Part shown: positions 9,708-19,409 of the stretch, in pieces
Layout of the letters: each line of letters opens with the position of its first letter
Position numbering within the stretch: position 1 is the first letter of the stretch
From: an uncultured Pelagibacteraceae bacterium
GTDB taxonomy: Bacteria; Pseudomonadota; Alphaproteobacteria; Pelagibacterales; Pelagibacteraceae
NCBI GenBank assembly: GCA_902583635.1
Contig: CACHWJ010000002.1
Coordinates: 1-64,000, forward strand
Reading direction: 5' to 3'
Length of the DNA: 64,000 nucleotides
Notes under the pieces: generated by a model
Database searches by the model: none
What the model saw: the letters and a program-made list of their open reading frames with translations, nothing else
Told to the model about the DNA's origin: nothing
Translations under genes and position numbers: made by a program

Positions 9708-10559
9708 ATGAGTGATATAGAGAACGTAAAGAAATTAAGAGAAATAACTGGAGCAGGTTTCAAAGATTGTAATTTAGCCATAAAAGAGGCTAGCGGTGAC
9801 ATAGATAAGGCTATTGAAATACTTAGAGTAAAAGGAATTTCTAAAGCTTCCAAAAAAATGTCTCGTGACGCTAAAGAAGGGGTTGTTGTTGTTAGTGGTG
9901 ATGAAACAAAAACATCTATTATTGAAGTAAATTGTGAGACTGATTTTGTTGCAAAAAATGAGGACTTTATTAAATTTGTAAAAGAACTTAGTGAACTAAA
10001 TAATCAAAAAAGTTCTAATTCAGATGAATTAAAAAACTCAAAAATGAAAAACGATAAAACTGTGGATGAAAATTTAGTTGCCTTAATCGCAAAAATTGGG
10101 GAAAAAATAACAATAGGAAAATCTAAAACTATTGAAAATTTAAATGGAGTAAATAATCATTATCTTCATACAGTTGTTAAGGATAATGTAGCAAAGTTAG
10201 CTGTGTTAGTATCACTTGAAACTAAAGAAAAGTCAGAAGCAGTAAAGACATTTAGTAAACAATTATCTATGCATATTGCAGCCTCAAATCCTTTAGCATT
10301 AGACTCTGATAAAATTGACCAAGCAATAATAGACAAAGAACAAGAGCTTGTTTCAGAAGAATTAAAAAACTCTGGAAAGCCAGAAGAGATTGCAAATAAA
10401 ATAAGCATAGGTAAAATGAACAAATTTAAAGAGGAAAATGCACTTTTAACTCAAGCATGGGTTATGGAACCTAAAAAGAAAGTGAAAGAGATATTACAAG
10501 AACTTTCAATTGCTGATCTAAAAATTAAAGAATTTTATAGAATTAAAATTGGAGAATAA
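9708..10559 (+). CDS. tsf: Elongation factor Ts
   Basis: This is the nucleotide exchange factor for EF-Tu, with a 283-residue length typical of the family. The N-terminal UBA-like domain ([22 protein letters not shown]) is followed by the conserved core [13 protein letters not shown] and a second core subdomain ending near [10 protein letters not shown]. It follows rpsB by one base, and frr begins immediately after its stop. The pyrH gene that normally lies between tsf and frr is absent here. Confidence 0.98.
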   Translation: MSDIENVKKLREITGAGFKDCNLAIKEASGDIDKAIEILRVKGISKASKKMSRDAKEGVVVVSGDETKTSIIEVNCETDFVAKNEDFIKFVKELSELNNQKSSNSDELKNSKMKNDKTVDENLVALIAKIGEKITIGKSKTIENLNGVNNHYLHTVVKDNVAKLAVLVSLETKEKSEAVKTFSKQLSMHIAASNPLALDSDKIDQAIIDKEQELVSEELKNSGKPEEIANKISIGKMNKFKEENALLTQAWVMEPKKKVKEILQELSIADLKIKEFYRIKIGE

Positions 10560-11111
10560 ATGTTTGATGAAAAATCTTACAGCCTTAAAATGGATAAAGC
10601 TATAGAGGTATTTTCAAAAGAACTGTCTTCTTTACGAACAGGCAGAGCAAATTCAGCTATGTTAGATTTAATTAAAGTTGATGTTTATGGGCAACAAATG
10701 CCAATAAATCAGTTAGCAAGCATAACAACTCCAGAGCCGAGAATGATAAACATACAGATTTGGGATATTAACAATCTTCCACTAGTTGATGCAGCTATTA
10801 AAAAATCAGATCTAGGATTAAATCCACAAATTGATGGACAGTTAATCAGATTACCTGTTCCAGAACTTAATGAAGAGAGAAGAACTGAAATAAAAAAAAT
10901 AATTAAATCTGTTGGTGAGAAATGTAAAGTTTCTATCAGAAACATTAGGAGAGAAGCTAATGAAGATTTAAAAAAACTTTTAAAATCAAAAGATATTGGT
11001 GAGGACGAAGAAAAAACTCATGAAAAAAAAGTTCAAACAATAACTGATGACCATATTAAATCAGTTGATGAAAAAATTTTATTAAAAGAAAAAGAAATTA
11101 TGACTATATGA
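10560..11111 (+). CDS. frr: Ribosome recycling factor
   Basis: This 183-residue protein works with EF-G to split post-termination ribosomes. Diagnostic stretches are LSSLRTGRANSAMLD near the N-terminus and PVPELNEERRTEIKKIIK in the central region, with the usual three-helix-bundle length. The ATG directly abuts the tsf stop, and the gene's last 4 nt overlap uppS. The direct tsf-frr junction is unusual because uridylate kinase (pyrH) usually separates them. Confidence 0.97.
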   Translation: MFDEKSYSLKMDKAIEVFSKELSSLRTGRANSAMLDLIKVDVYGQQMPINQLASITTPEPRMINIQIWDINNLPLVDAAIKKSDLGLNPQIDGQLIRLPVPELNEERRTEIKKIIKSVGEKCKVSIRNIRREANEDLKKLLKSKDIGEDEEKTHEKKVQTITDDHIKSVDEKILLKEKEIMTI

Positions 11112-11782
11112 ACCCGGTTAATCATGTTGCTATAATTATGGATGGCAATGGAAGATGGGGAATAAAGAGAAAAAATTCAAGAAATGCAGGTCATAAGGCT
11201 GGTTTAAGTGTTGTTGAGTTAGTCATTAATGAGTCAATCAAGCAAAAAATAAAATATTTAACTTTGTATGCTTTTTCTACAGAAAATTGGAGTAGACCTC
11301 AAAAAGAAATTAAATATTTGTTTAGTTTGCTCGAGTCATTTTTGAATAAACAATCAGATGAGCTTCATAAAAAAAATATAAAACTTAAAGTAATTGGAAG
11401 AAAAAATTTTTCATTAAAATTAAATACCTTATTAAGTAATGTTGAAAAAAAAACCTCAAGTAATAAAACTTTACAAGTAAATTTAGCATTAAATTATGGA
11501 TCTAAAACTGAATTACTAAATGCATTTAGAAAACTTAATAAAAAAAAATATAAAATAACAGAAAAAAATTTAATCAAATGTTTACAAACAAAAAATATTC
11601 CAGATCCAGATATTTTAATCAGGACAGGAAATACGAAAAGATTGAGCAATTTTCTATTGTGGCAGATTGCGTACACTGAAATTTTTTTTGAAAAAAAACT
11701 TTGGCCTGATTTTAATAAAAACGATTATATTAAAATAATTAAGATTTTTAAAAATATAAAAAGAACTTTTGGTAACGTTTGA
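11108..11782 (+). CDS. uppS: Undecaprenyl diphosphate synthase
   Basis: This cis-prenyltransferase extends farnesyl diphosphate to the C55 carrier used for peptidoglycan and O-antigen. The catalytic aspartate lies in AIIMDGNGRWG (about residues 8-18), and YAFSTENWSRP and the family's RTGNTKRLSNFLLWQ region are visible. At 224 residues it is slightly shorter than usual. Its ATG overlaps the frr stop by 4 nt and its stop overlaps cdsA by one base, consistent with translational coupling. Confidence 0.96.
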   Translation: MNPVNHVAIIMDGNGRWGIKRKNSRNAGHKAGLSVVELVINESIKQKIKYLTLYAFSTENWSRPQKEIKYLFSLLESFLNKQSDELHKKNIKLKVIGRKNFSLKLNTLLSNVEKKTSSNKTLQVNLALNYGSKTELLNAFRKLNKKKYKITEKNLIKCLQTKNIPDPDILIRTGNTKRLSNFLLWQIAYTEIFFEKKLWPDFNKNDYIKIIKIFKNIKRTFGNV

Positions 11783-12429
11783 TGTCAGAAAATTTTATCA
11801 AAAGAATTGTGAGCTCTTTAGTCCTAATTCCGTTTGTAATTTTCGTAATTATTAATGGTTCTTATTTATTTTATTTTTTTTTAATAATCTGTTTTTTATT
11901 AGCATTGCAAGAATGGAATAAAATGAGTACTAATTTTTATATAAAGTTCTTTGGAACAATTTTTTTATTATTTTCTTTTTATTCATTTCATCAAATAAGA
12001 TTTAATATTGACAATGAATACATGACTTTATTTTTTGTTATAGTTATTTGTATTTCCACTGATGTAGGTGGATATGTATTTGGTAAAATATTTAAGGGTA
12101 TTAAATTAACAAAAATAAGTCCCAACAAAACTTATTCTGGTGTGATAGGTGGATATTTGTTGTCTTTAATATCTGTGGGGCTTTTATTTTTAATGACTAG
12201 TATATTTACGTCAAATAATTATTTTTATTTCATATTCCTAATAACAATTCTTTTATCTACAGTAAGTCAAGTAGGTGACATAATCATCTCATATTTTAAG
12301 AGGAAATCAAATCTTAAAAATTCAGGAAATATCATACCTGGCCATGGTGGTATTCTTGATAGAATTGATGGAATGATTTTTGTATTTCCAATTTTTTATT
12401 TATTAATTAAATTCGGAATTTATACCTAA
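11782..12429 (+). CDS. cdsA: Phosphatidate cytidylyltransferase (short form)
   Basis: This inner-membrane enzyme makes CDP-diacylglycerol from phosphatidate, the entry to phospholipid synthesis. The CDS signature is seen at SQVGDIIISYFKRKSNLKNSG...GHGGILDRIDG. About six hydrophobic segments are visible, and with 215 residues it is short for a family usually of 260-290, lacking part of the N-terminal membrane region. I use the ATG at 11782, which overlaps the uppS TGA, instead of the TTG one codon earlier in the track. The stop overlaps dxr by one base. Confidence 0.92.
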   Translation: MSENFIKRIVSSLVLIPFVIFVIINGSYLFYFFLIICFLLALQEWNKMSTNFYIKFFGTIFLLFSFYSFHQIRFNIDNEYMTLFFVIVICISTDVGGYVFGKIFKGIKLTKISPNKTYSGVIGGYLLSLISVGLLFLMTSIFTSNNYFYFIFLITILLSTVSQVGDIIISYFKRKSNLKNSGNIIPGHGGILDRIDGMIFVFPIFYLLIKFGIYT

Positions 12430-13604
12430 TGATAAATAAACAAAAAATAGCAATACTTGGATCAACAGGATCTATAGGAAAATCTTTATTAAAAATTATA
12501 CACAGAGATAAAAATAATTTTGATATATTGTTACTTACAGCAAATAAAAATTATTTAGAATTATTAAAGCAAACCAAAAATTTTTCTGTTAAAAATGTTA
12601 TAATTAAAGATAGAGAATGTTACGAAAAATTTAAAAAAATTAATAAAAATAAAAATTTGAAAATTTTTAATAATTATAACCATTTAAGTTCAATATTTAA
12701 AAAAAAAGCTGATTATTCAATGAGTGCAATTATTGGTTTAGAAGGTTTAGACCCTACACTTAAGATAATCAAATATTCAAAAAAAATAGCTATAGCTAAT
12801 AAAGAGTCAATAATATGTGGATGGAATCTTTTAAAAAAAAAAATTAAAAAATATAAAACTGTTTTCATTCCGGTTGACTCAGAACACTTCTCTATATGGT
12901 ATGCATTACAAAACACAAACATTACGAATATAAATAAAATATTTATAACTGCATCAGGGGGACCTTTATTAAGATTATCCCAAAAAAAAATCAAAAAAAT
13001 TAAAATTAAGGATGTTCTTAATCATCCTAATTGGAGTATGGGAAAAAAAATAACTATTGATTCATCAACCATGATGAATAAAGTTTTTGAACTAATTGAG
13101 GCCAAGAATATTTTTAACATAGGTTTTGACAAATTAGATATAATTGTACATCCTAAATCTTATGTTCATGCTATCATTTGCTTTAAAGACGGAATGATAA
13201 ATATAATTGCTCATGAAACAACTATGGATATTCCTATTTTTAATTCTATTTATGGAAATAAAGAGTATTATAAAAAATTAAATAAATTAAATATTCCAAA
13301 ATTAAATAAATTACAACTAATCAATGTAGATAAAAAAAAATTTCCTATTATAAAAATTTTAAAAAATATTCCAAATGAAATTTCTCTCTTTGAGACTGTT
13401 TTAGTAAGTGCTAATGACGAATTGGTAAGATTATATTTAAATAAAAAAATTCAATATAGAGAAATTGTATCTAAACTTTTAAAACTTTTATCTCTTAATG
13501 AATTTACAAAATTTAAAAAAATTAAACCAAGAAATATCTCTGACATTGTTAAATTAGATAAACATGTGCGTTTAAAAGTGAACTCAAAAAGTGTATATAA
13601 TTAA
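12429..13604 (+). CDS. dxr: 1-deoxy-D-xylulose 5-phosphate reductoisomerase
   Basis: This is the second enzyme of the MEP isoprenoid pathway, an NADPH-dependent rearrangement giving MEP. Rossmann motif ILGSTGSIGKS is at the N-terminus. Metal/substrate motifs PVDSEHFS, ASGGPLL and HPNWSMGKKITIDSSTMMNK are intact, and 391 residues is normal. It feeds the ispDF product encoded at 35379-36479. It directly abuts bamA, whereas in most proteobacteria the site-2 protease gene rseP lies between dxr and bamA. Confidence 0.97.
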   Translation: MINKQKIAILGSTGSIGKSLLKIIHRDKNNFDILLLTANKNYLELLKQTKNFSVKNVIIKDRECYEKFKKINKNKNLKIFNNYNHLSSIFKKKADYSMSAIIGLEGLDPTLKIIKYSKKIAIANKESIICGWNLLKKKIKKYKTVFIPVDSEHFSIWYALQNTNITNINKIFITASGGPLLRLSQKKIKKIKIKDVLNHPNWSMGKKITIDSSTMMNKVFELIEAKNIFNIGFDKLDIIVHPKSYVHAIICFKDGMINIIAHETTMDIPIFNSIYGNKEYYKKLNKLNIPKLNKLQLINVDKKKFPIIKILKNIPNEISLFETVLVSANDELVRLYLNKKIQYREIVSKLLKLLSLNEFTKFKKIKPRNISDIVKLDKHVRLKVNSKSVYN

Positions 13605-15854
13605 ATGATTTTAAAAAGTCTAAAACTGGGTTTTTCAATAATATTATTTGTTCTTTTTTTTGTTAATATACTTAGATCAGAAGAGATAAAAAAAATTGAA
13701 TTTATTGGAAATGATAGAGTTCCGAATGAAACGATATTAATGTTTTCAAAAATTGATATTGGAGATATTTTAGATGAAGAGACAACAAATCAGGTATTAG
13801 TTAATTTATATAATTCAAACTTTTTTAAAAATGTGAATGTTCAACTAAATAACAACATCTTGAAAATTACAGTCACTGAAAATCCCTTAATCGAGAAAAT
13901 TGAATTTGAAGGTATTAAAGCTAAAAGAATTAAAGAAGATATAACTGAAAACCTAGTTTTAAAATCAAGATCTTCTTATAATGATATTTTATCTAATAAT
14001 GATTTAAAAAAGATTAAATCCAATCTAAAAGCACTTGGGTATTTTTTTTCCCAGGTAGATTTATTTGTAGAAGATTTAAATAACAATAAAGTAAATTTAA
14101 CTTATAAAATTGACTTAGGTAAAAAATCTAAGATTAAAAAAATTAAATTTGTAGGTGAGAAGAAATTTAAAGATTCTAAATTGAAAAGTGTTATTTTAAG
14201 CGAAGAATATAAATTTTGGAAATTTGTTTCTGGTAGAAAATATTTAAACGAAAATTTAATTGAATTTGATCAAAGATTATTAAAAAATTTTTATTTAAAT
14301 AAAGGTTACTATAATGTTCAAATAAATTCTTCATTTGCTAAATTAACAAAACAAGATTCTTTTGAATTGGTATATAATATTAATGCCAATCAAAAATTTT
14401 TTTTTAACGATCTCAAGTTAAATTTGCCAGCTGATTATAATTATAAAAATTTTGATAAAATAAATAATTTATTCAAAAAATTAAATGGTGAACCATATTC
14501 ACTTAATTCTGTAAATAATATTATTGAGGAAATTGAACTTATTGTTTTAGATGAGCAGTTTGAATCTACAACTGCAACTGTAGATGAGGTAATTGAAATA
14601 AATAAAATCAATTTGACTTTTAATATTAAAGAGTCTGAAAAATTTACTGTTGAGAAAATAAATATTTTTGGAAACAATATTACACGTGAAAGTGTTATCA
14701 GAAATAATTTATATGTTGATGAAGGAGATATTTTTAATGAAATATTAACAAAAAAAACTGAAAACAATTTAAAATCTTTAAACATTTTTAAGACAGCAAA
14801 TGTTGATGTGTTGGAAGGATCCACAGATAAATCAAAAATAATCAATATTAATATTGAGGAAAAAGCAACCGGAGAAATTATGGCTGGTGCAGGTTTTGGT
14901 ACTTCTGGTGCAGCTATAGAGTTTGGAGTAAAAGAAAATAATTATTTAGGCAGAGGTGTAAAAGTTAACTCTAACCTTTCTTTAAGTGAGGACTCTATCA
15001 AAGGAGCGATAGCTATTACTAATCCAAATTTTAATAACTCTGATAAATCTATGTCATTATCACTAGAAACATCAGAGACAGATAAATTAAGTTCATTTGG
15101 ATATAAAACAAATAAAACTGGTTTTGCAGTTTCAACAAATTTTGAATATCTAAAAAATTTAAATTTAGGCCTTGGAACCTCATCCTTTTATGAAAAAATA
15201 GAAACAGATAGTACTGCTTCAGTTAGGCAAAAAAAAATGGAGGGCGATTATTGGGACACTTTTGCAAAATTCAACTTAGATTATGATAAAAGAAATCAAA
15301 AATATAGAACATCAAGAGGTTTTAGAAGTTATTATAATTTAGATTTACCCATCATTAGTGAAACAAGTACTTTAACTAACACCTATGATTATAAATATTT
15401 TACTGAATTATTTGAGGACAATATTACAACGGCAGGGTTATTTATTAAGTCAGCTAATTCCATAGTTAACGAGGATATAAAACTTTCAGAGAGATTATTT
15501 GTACCTAGTAGAAAATTAAGAGGTTTTGAATATGGAAAAATAGGGCCTAAGGATGGAGATGATTATATAGGTGGAAATTATTTAACATCATTGAATTTTA
15601 ATACTACTATTCCACAATTATTTCCAAATGCACAAAACTTTGACTTTTTATTTTTTATAGATGCCGCAAATGTATGGGGTGTTGATTATGATTCATCAAT
15701 AGATACGAGTAACAGTTTAAGGAGCTCAATTGGTCTTTCAGTGGATTGGATGACAGTTGTAGGTCCATTAAATTTTTCTTTAGCACAACCTATAACTAAA
15801 TCTAAAACAGATGTTACTGAAACTTTCAGATTTAATCTAGGAACTACTTTTTAG
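13605..15854 (+). CDS. bamA: Outer membrane protein assembly factor BamA
   Basis: This 749-residue Omp85 protein has an N-terminal signal segment (about residues 9-26), five POTRA-like repeats to about residue 420, and a C-terminal beta barrel ending in a terminal aromatic (GTTF), as outer-membrane barrels do. It forms the core of the BAM complex that folds outer-membrane proteins. The barrel contains the family VRGF-like motif as KLRGFEYG. The gene order bamA-skp-fabZ-lpxD-lpxA continues the classic envelope cluster, and the stop shares one base with the GTG start of skp. Confidence 0.96.
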   Translation: MILKSLKLGFSIILFVLFFVNILRSEEIKKIEFIGNDRVPNETILMFSKIDIGDILDEETTNQVLVNLYNSNFFKNVNVQLNNNILKITVTENPLIEKIEFEGIKAKRIKEDITENLVLKSRSSYNDILSNNDLKKIKSNLKALGYFFSQVDLFVEDLNNNKVNLTYKIDLGKKSKIKKIKFVGEKKFKDSKLKSVILSEEYKFWKFVSGRKYLNENLIEFDQRLLKNFYLNKGYYNVQINSSFAKLTKQDSFELVYNINANQKFFFNDLKLNLPADYNYKNFDKINNLFKKLNGEPYSLNSVNNIIEEIELIVLDEQFESTTATVDEVIEINKINLTFNIKESEKFTVEKINIFGNNITRESVIRNNLYVDEGDIFNEILTKKTENNLKSLNIFKTANVDVLEGSTDKSKIININIEEKATGEIMAGAGFGTSGAAIEFGVKENNYLGRGVKVNSNLSLSEDSIKGAIAITNPNFNNSDKSMSLSLETSETDKLSSFGYKTNKTGFAVSTNFEYLKNLNLGLGTSSFYEKIETDSTASVRQKKMEGDYWDTFAKFNLDYDKRNQKYRTSRGFRSYYNLDLPIISETSTLTNTYDYKYFTELFEDNITTAGLFIKSANSIVNEDIKLSERLFVPSRKLRGFEYGKIGPKDGDDYIGGNYLTSLNFNTTIPQLFPNAQNFDFLFFIDAANVWGVDYDSSIDTSNSLRSSIGLSVDWMTVVGPLNFSLAQPITKSKTDVTETFRFNLGTTF

Positions 15855-16363
15855 TGATAAAAAAATTTAAATTAATATTATTGGTTATATTTTTTAACTC
15901 AATAGGTTCATTATCAAATGCTAACAATATTGCTTATGTAAATTTAGATAGTATTTTGCAAAATTCTAATTTAGGAAAAAAAACTTTAATAAGAATTGAC
16001 CAAAAAAAAAATATTGAACAAAAAAAAATAAATGAAAGAGAAGACAATATTAAATCACTTGAAGTAGAAATTAAAAATAAACAAAATATAATTTCACAAG
16101 ATGAATTTAATAAGGAGTTATCAAAATTAAAAAAGAGAATTAACGATTTTCAATTATATAAAAAACAGGTTTATAATAATTTTGAAAAATTAAAAAATGA
16201 TGAAATAACTATTTTTTTTGATCAAATAAATCCTTATGTTCAGGATTACTTAAGCAAAAATTCAATTGACATACTGTTCAATAACAAAAATATAGTTATT
16301 GGAAAGGATAGTTTAGACATTACTGATAAATTAATTAATATAATAAACAAAAGTATAAAATAA
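15854..16363 (+). CDS. skp: Periplasmic chaperone Skp/OmpH family
   Basis: This 169-residue protein has an N-terminal signal peptide (hydrophobic about residues 5-20, ending near SNANN), followed by IAYVNLDSILQNS, a recognisable OmpH start. A long, very lysine/glutamate/asparagine-rich coiled coil (about 45-115) matches the tentacle arms of Skp. The family holds unfolded outer-membrane proteins during transit to BamA, whose gene lies immediately upstream. The start is GTG, overlapping the bamA stop by one base. Sequence divergence is high, so the call relies on architecture and synteny. Confidence 0.85.
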   Translation: MIKKFKLILLVIFFNSIGSLSNANNIAYVNLDSILQNSNLGKKTLIRIDQKKNIEQKKINEREDNIKSLEVEIKNKQNIISQDEFNKELSKLKKRINDFQLYKKQVYNNFEKLKNDEITIFFDQINPYVQDYLSKNSIDILFNNKNIVIGKDSLDITDKLINIINKSIK

Positions 16364-16367
16364 ATTT

Positions 16368-16814
16368 ATGACTAAACTTACTAAGGAGCAAATAACTAAT
16401 TTATTACCACATAGAGAGCCTATGCTTTTAATAGATGAGCTTTATGATATTAAGAAACTTTATTCTGCAACGGCAGTAGTAAATGTTAAAAAGAATAGTT
16501 TTTTTGTTCAAGGACATTTTCCTGAAAATCCAGTTATGCCAGGGGTTTTAATTGTTGAGTCTTTTGGTCAAGCAGCAGCTGCTTTAACTGCCCATGGATT
16601 AGATAAATCAACTTATGAAAATAAACTTGTTTTTTTAATGGGTGTAGAAAAAGCTAGATTCAGAAATCCTGTGATACCTGATTGTAAATTAATACTAAAA
16701 ATCGAAGCGATAAGGTCACATGGTAGAGTCTGGAAATATAAGGGTGAGGCTTTTGTTAATGATATTAAAATGGCTGATGCAATTTGGTCAGCTACAATCG
16801 TAGATAAGAAATAA
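16368..16814 (+). CDS. fabZ: 3-hydroxyacyl-ACP dehydratase FabZ
   Basis: This is the dehydratase of type II fatty acid elongation, 148 residues with the hot-dog fold. The catalytic histidine region is LLPHREPMLLIDEL and GHFPENPVMPGVLIVESFGQ, with the expected His and Glu. Cytoplasmic. Placement between skp and lpxD matches the envelope cluster, where FabZ competes with LpxA for hydroxyacyl-ACP. In many genomes the order is lpxD-fabZ-lpxA; here fabZ precedes lpxD. Confidence 0.97.
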   Translation: MTKLTKEQITNLLPHREPMLLIDELYDIKKLYSATAVVNVKKNSFFVQGHFPENPVMPGVLIVESFGQAAAALTAHGLDKSTYENKLVFLMGVEKARFRNPVIPDCKLILKIEAIRSHGRVWKYKGEAFVNDIKMADAIWSATIVDKK

Positions 16815-16865
16815 ATAGCAATAAATATTGATAACTTTTATAGAATTGCTTTGTTAAAAGCATAT

Positions 16866-17843
16866 ATGGCAAATCCTTTCTTCAAAAATTATGGTCCCTT
16901 TAATGTTTTTGAAATTTTAAAATTACTCAATATAGATGACAATAATATTAAAGAAGAAAATATTAATGATGTTAAAGATTTAACTAGCTCATCTAAAGGT
17001 GACCTTACTTTTTTTCATTCCAAAAAATATAAAGATTTAGCCAATAAAACAAAAGCATCATATTGTATTACTACTAATAATCTAAAAAGTGATTTATCAG
17101 AAAGTTGTATACCACTGATTGTTGAAAATGTTTTAATTTCTACGTCAAAAGTTACAGCGAAATTTTATCCCACTTCTGTTAATGATGATTTTGATGACAC
17201 TGTAATTGATATTAATGAAATTGAAAATTTAAATACAGTCAAATTTGGAAAAAATATTTTAATAGGAAAAAATGTTTCAATAGGTTCAAATTGTTTAATT
17301 GGCCATAATACAATTATTGAAAAAAATGTATCAATTGGCAATAATTGTTCTATAGGGTCAAATACAATTATAAGGAATACATTAATTGGTAATAATGTTA
17401 CAATTCTTGATAATTGTAATATTGGTAAACATGGATTTGGATTTTTTCCCAAAAATAAAAAAAACTTAAGATATCCACATATTGGGATTGTTCGAATTGA
17501 AGACAATTGTGAAATTGGTTGTGGTGCAACCATAGATAGGGGATCTATGTCTACTACTGTAATAGGTGAAAATACTTTTTTAGACAATCAAATTCATATA
17601 GCTCACAATGTTAAAATTGGTGAAAATTCAATAATTGCAGGACAGGTGGGTATTGCTGGTAGTTCCATTTTAGGAAAAAATGTAAAAATTGGAGGACAAG
17701 CTGGGATTTCAGGTCATTTGAGAATTGGAGATAATGTTGAAATAGCTGGTGGCAGTGGAGTTATTAAAGATATTCCTGAAAACTCAACAGTAATGGGATA
17801 TCCAGCCAAAAATATAAGACAATTTTTAAAGGACAACAAATGA
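16866..17843 (+). CDS. lpxD: UDP-3-O-(3-hydroxyacyl)glucosamine N-acyltransferase
   Basis: This third-step lipid A acyltransferase adds hydroxyacyl chains to UDP-3-O-acyl-glucosamine. An N-terminal uridine-binding domain (to about residue 105) is followed by many left-handed beta-helix hexapeptide repeats such as IGKNVSIGSN and a C-terminal helix. The catalytic-His region is DNQIHIAHNVKIGENSII. I place the start at the ATG at 16866 (MANPFF...) in preference to the TTG five codons earlier, because SAR11-like LpxD proteins usually begin this way. The stop overlaps lpxA by 4 nt. Confidence 0.95.
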   Translation: MANPFFKNYGPFNVFEILKLLNIDDNNIKEENINDVKDLTSSSKGDLTFFHSKKYKDLANKTKASYCITTNNLKSDLSESCIPLIVENVLISTSKVTAKFYPTSVNDDFDDTVIDINEIENLNTVKFGKNILIGKNVSIGSNCLIGHNTIIEKNVSIGNNCSIGSNTIIRNTLIGNNVTILDNCNIGKHGFGFFPKNKKNLRYPHIGIVRIEDNCEIGCGATIDRGSMSTTVIGENTFLDNQIHIAHNVKIGENSIIAGQVGIAGSSILGKNVKIGGQAGISGHLRIGDNVEIAGGSGVIKDIPENSTVMGYPAKNIRQFLKDNK

Positions 17844-18622
17844 TTCATCAAACAGCGATAATTGATCCAAAAGCTAAATTACATAGCAGTGTAAAAATTG
17901 GACCTTATTCTGTTGTAGGACCAAATGTAGAAATTGATGAAAATACAGAGGTACAATCACATGTTAGTATTGTTGGTAATACAAAAATAGGAAAAAATAA
18001 TAAAATATATCCCTTTGCATCTATTGGAAATGATCCTCAAGATTTAAAGTTCCAGGGTGAGGAAACAAAACTTGAAATAGGGAGTGATAATAAAATTAGA
18101 GAATATGTAACAATTAATCCAGGTACAAATGGTGGTGGAGGAGTAACAAAAGTAGGTAATAAATGTTTATTTATGGTGTCGGCTCATATAGCACATGATT
18201 GTTTTGTAGGTAACAATGTCATCCTAGCTAATAGTGTTCCTTTGGGTGGTCATGCGCATATAGAGGATAATGTAATTATTGGTGGAAATTCAGCTGTTCA
18301 GCAGTTTACCAGAGTAGGAAGATCTGCAATGATTGGAGGAATGTGTGGTGTAGTTAGAGACATAATTCCTTATAGTATAGCTCATGGTAATAGAAGTATA
18401 CTTCAAGGACTTAATTTAATCGGTTTGAGAAGAAAAAATATTCCAAACAAAGACATAAAAATCTTAAGTGACGCGTACAAAAAAATATTTGAAAATGAAA
18501 ATTTAACTGAAAATTTAAATAATTTAAGCAAAGAATTAAGACAACATGAATTGGTAAGTGAAGTTGTTGGTTTTATAGAGAAAGATAAAAAGAGACCAAT
18601 ATGCACTCCATTTTCAAAATAA
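17840..18622 (+). CDS. lpxA: UDP-N-acetylglucosamine O-acyltransferase
   Basis: This first enzyme of lipid A synthesis transfers a 3-hydroxyacyl chain from ACP to UDP-GlcNAc. It has 260 residues and a hexapeptide-repeat beta helix starting IHQTAIIDPKAKL. The catalytic histidine is in VSAHIAHDCFVGNN, and a C-terminal helical domain begins near LNLIGLRRKNI. It overlaps lpxD by 4 nt and precedes lpxI by one base. Its presence with lpxD, lpxI and lpxB shows a full lipid A disaccharide route. Confidence 0.97.
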   Translation: MIHQTAIIDPKAKLHSSVKIGPYSVVGPNVEIDENTEVQSHVSIVGNTKIGKNNKIYPFASIGNDPQDLKFQGEETKLEIGSDNKIREYVTINPGTNGGGGVTKVGNKCLFMVSAHIAHDCFVGNNVILANSVPLGGHAHIEDNVIIGGNSAVQQFTRVGRSAMIGGMCGVVRDIIPYSIAHGNRSILQGLNLIGLRRKNIPNKDIKILSDAYKKIFENENLTENLNNLSKELRQHELVSEVVGFIEKDKKRPICTPFSK

Positions 18623-18623
18623 G

Positions 18624-19409
18624 ATGATTGGACTGTTTTTAGGAGACACGGACTTTTCAGAGAATGTATTAAACAAAATAAAAAAATTAAAAAAAAAATA
18701 TTTTATCATCGATTTTTCAAAAAATTCAAAATTTAAAAAAAATAAATACTCTCACCGAATAAGTATTGGAAAATTTGGTAAAATTCTTGATTTAATTAAA
18801 GATAAAAAATCAAAAAAAGTTTTATTTGCTGGCAAAATAGCAAAACCAAAATTTTCATCACTAAGATTAGATTTTAAAGGTATTTATTATATGCCAAGTG
18901 TAATCAAGGCTGCAAAAAAAGGAGATGCAGCTATAATAAAAGCAATAATAAAAATTTTAAACAATGAAGGAATAAAAGTTATAAGTTCAATTAGTTTTAA
19001 TCCAGAACTAGCTTTAAAATCAGGAAATTATACAAAATTTAAACCAAATAACAAAGATTTAGTGTCAATTAAAGCAGGTATTAAATATTTTAATAAATTG
19101 AATAATCTAGATCATGTGCAAGCTTTAATTGTTAATGACAGTAAAATTGTTGCAAAAGAGGGAAGAGAAGGCACAAGAAAAATGTTAGCTAAATTAAAGA
19201 AAAAAACACAGGGCATGTTAATAAAATTTCCGAAAAAAAAACAGGATTTAAGAATGGATTTGCCCACAATTGGACTTCAAACGCTTAAGGATTGTAAAAG
19301 ATATGGTCTCAAAGGAATAATTTTAAAATCTAAAAAAAATATAATTTTAGAAAAAGCTAAATGTATTCATTATGGTAACAAAAATAGGATATTTATCACA
19401 GTTATATGA
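18624..19409 (+). CDS. lpxI: UDP-2,3-diacylglucosamine pyrophosphatase LpxI
   Basis: This 261-residue DUF1009/LpxI protein performs the lipid A step that LpxH does in gammaproteobacteria, cleaving UDP-2,3-diacylglucosamine to lipid X. Family hallmarks are IGLFLGDTDF-like N-terminal residues, KKGDAAIIKAIIKILNNEG and the C-terminal DLPTIGLQTL. It sits exactly where expected, between lpxA and lpxB (4-nt overlap with lpxB). Its presence makes an additional LpxH unnecessary, which bears on the function of the metallophosphoesterase at 54365. Confidence 0.95.
   Translation: MIGLFLGDTDFSENVLNKIKKLKKKYFIIDFSKNSKFKKNKYSHRISIGKFGKILDLIKDKKSKKVLFAGKIAKPKFSSLRLDFKGIYYMPSVIKAAKKGDAAIIKAIIKILNNEGIKVISSISFNPELALKSGNYTKFKPNNKDLVSIKAGIKYFNKLNNLDHVQALIVNDSKIVAKEGREGTRKMLAKLKKKTQGMLIKFPKKKQDLRMDLPTIGLQTLKDCKRYGLKGIILKSKKNIILEKAKCIHYGNKNRIFITVI

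Noticed and set aside
16818-16851. AGCAAT...ATTGCT inverted repeat before lpxD as a regulatory hairpin
   Set aside because: Only six pairs around a long loop; expected by chance.
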